Source of the DNA: JANQUM01 sp047630355
GTDB taxonomy: Bacteria > Bacteroidota > Bacteroidia > Cytophagales > Spirosomataceae
NCBI GenBank assembly: GCA_047630355.1
Contig: JBLHXN010000026.1
Location: 1-33,488 of the forward strand
Direction of reading: 5' to 3'
DNA length: 33,488 nt
Position 1 is the first letter of the stretch. Each line of letters opens with the position of its first letter. This document shows positions 31,210 through 33,488 of the stretch, piece after piece. A program made the translations under genes and the position numbers. The notes under the pieces are model-generated. The model saw only the letters and a program-made list of their open reading frames with translations. It ran no database searches and had not been told where the DNA came from.

Positions 31210-33488
31210 TTATTGCGTCGACGCTGAAATTAGGTCAACTCCTTGTTTAATTTCTTCAACGTCCACCATATTTCCGATTTCTTCGAGACTTTTGGTTAAA
31301 TCTGTTCCGGTTTTTAGGTATGCACCAAACTTTTTAAAACGCTCGTAAAAGCCTTTTTTGATCGCCTCTTCCTTCGTCGGGACGAGTCGTAATTCTTCTA
31401 TTTTTTCGAGTAAATTCTGTAATAACTGCTTCTCCGCTGCCTTATCTTTTAATTCTTCAATTAGAAAATTTAGCTTTCCTTCCAGTGCATTTGTTTCACG
31501 GGGAAGCTCAAAACGCGTTTTTACAATATTAATATTTTCGTTGATGTTGTTATTTATGATCAAATTACCGACACCCGATTTTTCAAGTTGCTTCGCTATT
31601 TGAAGGGGAATGTTTTCAACGGCCTCCATTCGTTTGTCCATTCACCGCAACTCGTTGAGTATTGCAACAAAAGTCATGTCGGGAGAATCAACCGCCTGAA
31701 TCATCGGAAGCGGATTATACTTTTCGAAACCCTTATTTATTGGCTCATTTTGATACAGAGCCGCCAGCACATCCGAGTAGTTGATTTCTGAACCATCTTC
31801 GGTGAAAACTTTGGGCGTAACCTGAATGTTTGAGAACTCTTCGTTCACAAAATCACGCTCATAACGTAGCAAACGCAATAGTTCGATTCTTGATTCATCA
31901 GTTTTGCCACTTACCCAAATTTTGATTTTTTTCTCTAAAAGGGGTAAAAACTCTACCAAACCAGTAGCATTTGCAACAGCCACTTCAATTCCTTCCTGCC
32001 AGTACCTTTTAACTATCTTACTTGAATAACCGCACCAAAAACTTGAACCAAATGGCTTGCGGTAAGGTATCGTATTGAATCAAAAACGCAACGGCAGCGG
32101 GGTGGTCGGTTTTGAATTGAGAATTGTAATTCTGCACAAATCCAGTGGGCAAAAAGTACTCCGTTCCGTCGGGTGTGTAGCAGAGTTCGTAATCCTGCAT
32201 CAAACCCAGCAGATAACCCAATTCATCTTCAGAATACGTATAATCTTTTTTGCTAAAGAAGGAATGCCCGTCTTCATTGACCAGAATTTCTTCCAAATCA
32301 CTTCACAGCAACCGACCGTTTAACTCTTTTACTTCCGGGTGCAAAATCAGGCTGTAAATTCCGACCGTAACCCACTCAGGGTTTAGCACCAACCAGTTTT
32401 TTCGGCTCTCGCTTTTCTTAAAATAAAATGCTACACCCAACCGCAGCATTACGCCCAAAATAGTATCCTGAGCGTTTGGGTCAACAATCTCGACTTGTTC
32501 ACACTCTAAATCGAAAGTTTCTTTGGTGATATAATTATTGCGAGCCAAACCTCCGAACTCTGTTCCACCCGTAATTCGTTCTTCGATGTGAGCTTTCGCC
32601 GCTAACCAACGGGGCGAATATTATCCCCGATTATTTTCCTTCTTTGCCCAATGAAACAATTTCTCTTTGAATATATTGATATTATAACCCCGCTTTGCGG
32701 AAATACCGACGTAATCTAACGGAGCAGCTTCGGAATGATAATTTTGTTTGATCTCGTTCCGCAAACTTACTTGGGTGGCAATTTGCTCGGGCGTAGTGGT
32801 TGCATCAATGCCGCTTGCCGTATCAATGAAATTTTCTACGATCAACACCGGGGAATTTTTACCGAAACTACGGATGTGATTGAGCCAGTAAATCAGGTGG
32901 CCATCAGATTGTTGATCCTGCCGTTTGTTAATCAGTAAAACATAAACGCAGTTGTCCTGCAAGAATAATTTATGCACCGAATGCTGAATTTCCTGACCGC
33001 CAAAATCCCACAGTCGAAGCTTTATTCCATCCAATTCCTCTGGTTGCCAAACATCAATGTCAATGCCGTCAGTTTGGGTTTCTGTTTCGGGAATTTCGAG
33101 ACCGAGCAGTTGTTTTTTTAACGTTGTTTTTCCGGTTTGCCCTTGCCCTAAGAATATGACACGGACTTCGTTTAGGGGAACTTCTACTTTTACTCTTTCA
33201 ACCCTTCCAGGTCGTTGAGTTAGCCAATCTGTCGTTCTATTTTCTGAATAGTATATATTTTCATTATACCAAGACAAAACAGATTTTTGCCCTTGCTGAA
33301 AAACCTCTTTTGGTGGAGAGACAATAGGGTTTGTAAAAACGATATAATTAAGAAACAATTCTCTCAGATTATACTCGAATTCATATGACTTTTTAAAGAT
33401 ACCTCCTTCTAAAGTTGTACCCTGTTTTTGTTGTAAATAAAATAGGGTAGATGAATAATCTTTTGATAAAACATGACCTTCTATAAAA
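31210..33488 (-). pseudogene. Decayed ROCO-family (Roc-COR) GTPase gene, 5' end beyond window
   Basis: The minus-strand frame is open from the window edge and shows a hinge FTNPIVSPPKEVFQQG, as found after leucine-rich repeats. The Roc GTPase follows with P-loop VIFLGQGQTGKTTL, Switch II/G3 LRLWDFGGQEIQHS and a poor G4 (VENFID, no Lys). A TAA at 32621-32623 breaks it. COR continues with KNWLVLNPEWVTVGIYSLIL. TGA at 32303-32305 follows NGRLL, then EDELGYLLGLMQDYELCYT and LPQAIWFKFLVRLF. A frameshift near 32020 leads into KRYWQEGIEVAVANATG. A TGA at 31642-31644 precedes a helical tail (KQLEKSGVGNLIINNNINE). Roc-COR proteins are dimeric GTPase switches. The leucine-rich repeats would lie outside the window. 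Three nonsense codons and one frameshift make it a pseudogene. Confidence 0.87.

Noticed and set aside
31210..33358. Stop codons in the ROCO frame as programmed readthrough or selenocysteine
   Set aside because: The stops are TAA, TGA and TGA, a separate frameshift is also present, and the neighbouring AlbA_2 gene has TAA stops of the same sort. TGA is used as a normal stop by other genes here (for example those ending at 5250 and 12068). Decay is simpler.
1..33488. CRISPR array, insertion sequence or prophage
   Set aside because: No regularly spaced direct repeats, transposase or integrase reading frames, or phage structural genes were found on either strand.

Overview
This 33.5 kb stretch is chromosomal DNA of a Bacteroidota bacterium, most likely of the Cytophagales. 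The evidence is: promoters of the Bacteroidota type (a TAnnTTTG -7 element) just upstream of many starts; a secreted protein with a type IX secretion (T9SS) C-terminal sorting domain; a PorE-like TPR/beta-propeller/OmpA protein; a TonB-dependent receptor with a carboxypeptidase-regulatory N-terminus; a LytS-type histidine kinase; and an AtpB with a signal peptide and a His-rich N-terminal extension. The genus cannot be settled from the sequence alone. No rRNA, tRNA, CRISPR array or insertion sequence was seen.

Layout. 1-9 kb: a DUF2254 membrane protein, leucyl aminopeptidase, a decayed outer-membrane beta-barrel gene, a hotdog thioesterase, a histidine phosphatase, a LytS-type kinase and a TonB receptor. 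9-16 kb: tex, a small lipoprotein, a cytochrome b5-like protein, a prmC-moxR pair, a DUF1080 lipoprotein, a patatin-like lipase and a family 2 glycosyltransferase. 16.8-20 kb: the Fo/stalk half of an ATP synthase operon (an AtpI-like gene, then atpB, atpE, atpF and atpH), which ends at a terminator without atpA or atpG. 20-30 kb: a T9SS cargo protein, an esterase, a decayed propeller lipoprotein, the PorE-like OmpA protein, a HIT hydrolase, a frameshifted hypothetical gene, polyphosphate glucokinase, a TlpA-like thioredoxin and miaA. 30-33.5 kb: a decayed two-gene unit on the minus strand, a ROCO (Roc-COR) GTPase that runs off the window followed by an AlbA_2/RecG-like ATP-binding protein.

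The most striking property is the number of broken genes among intact housekeeping genes. At least five loci carry frameshifts or nonsense codons, and the remaining reading frames are still clearly recognisable. Several lesions are in-frame stop codons, which simple homopolymer sequencing errors do not explain. The best candidate for a novel system is the ROCO + AlbA_2 pair. The two genes are 7 nt apart, have regulatory/defence-like architectures, and have both been inactivated. Other points worth checking are a near-palindromic back-to-back promoter upstream of pepA, an A9 tract that interrupts a hypothetical gene, and repeat-like insertions inside and at the end of miaA.
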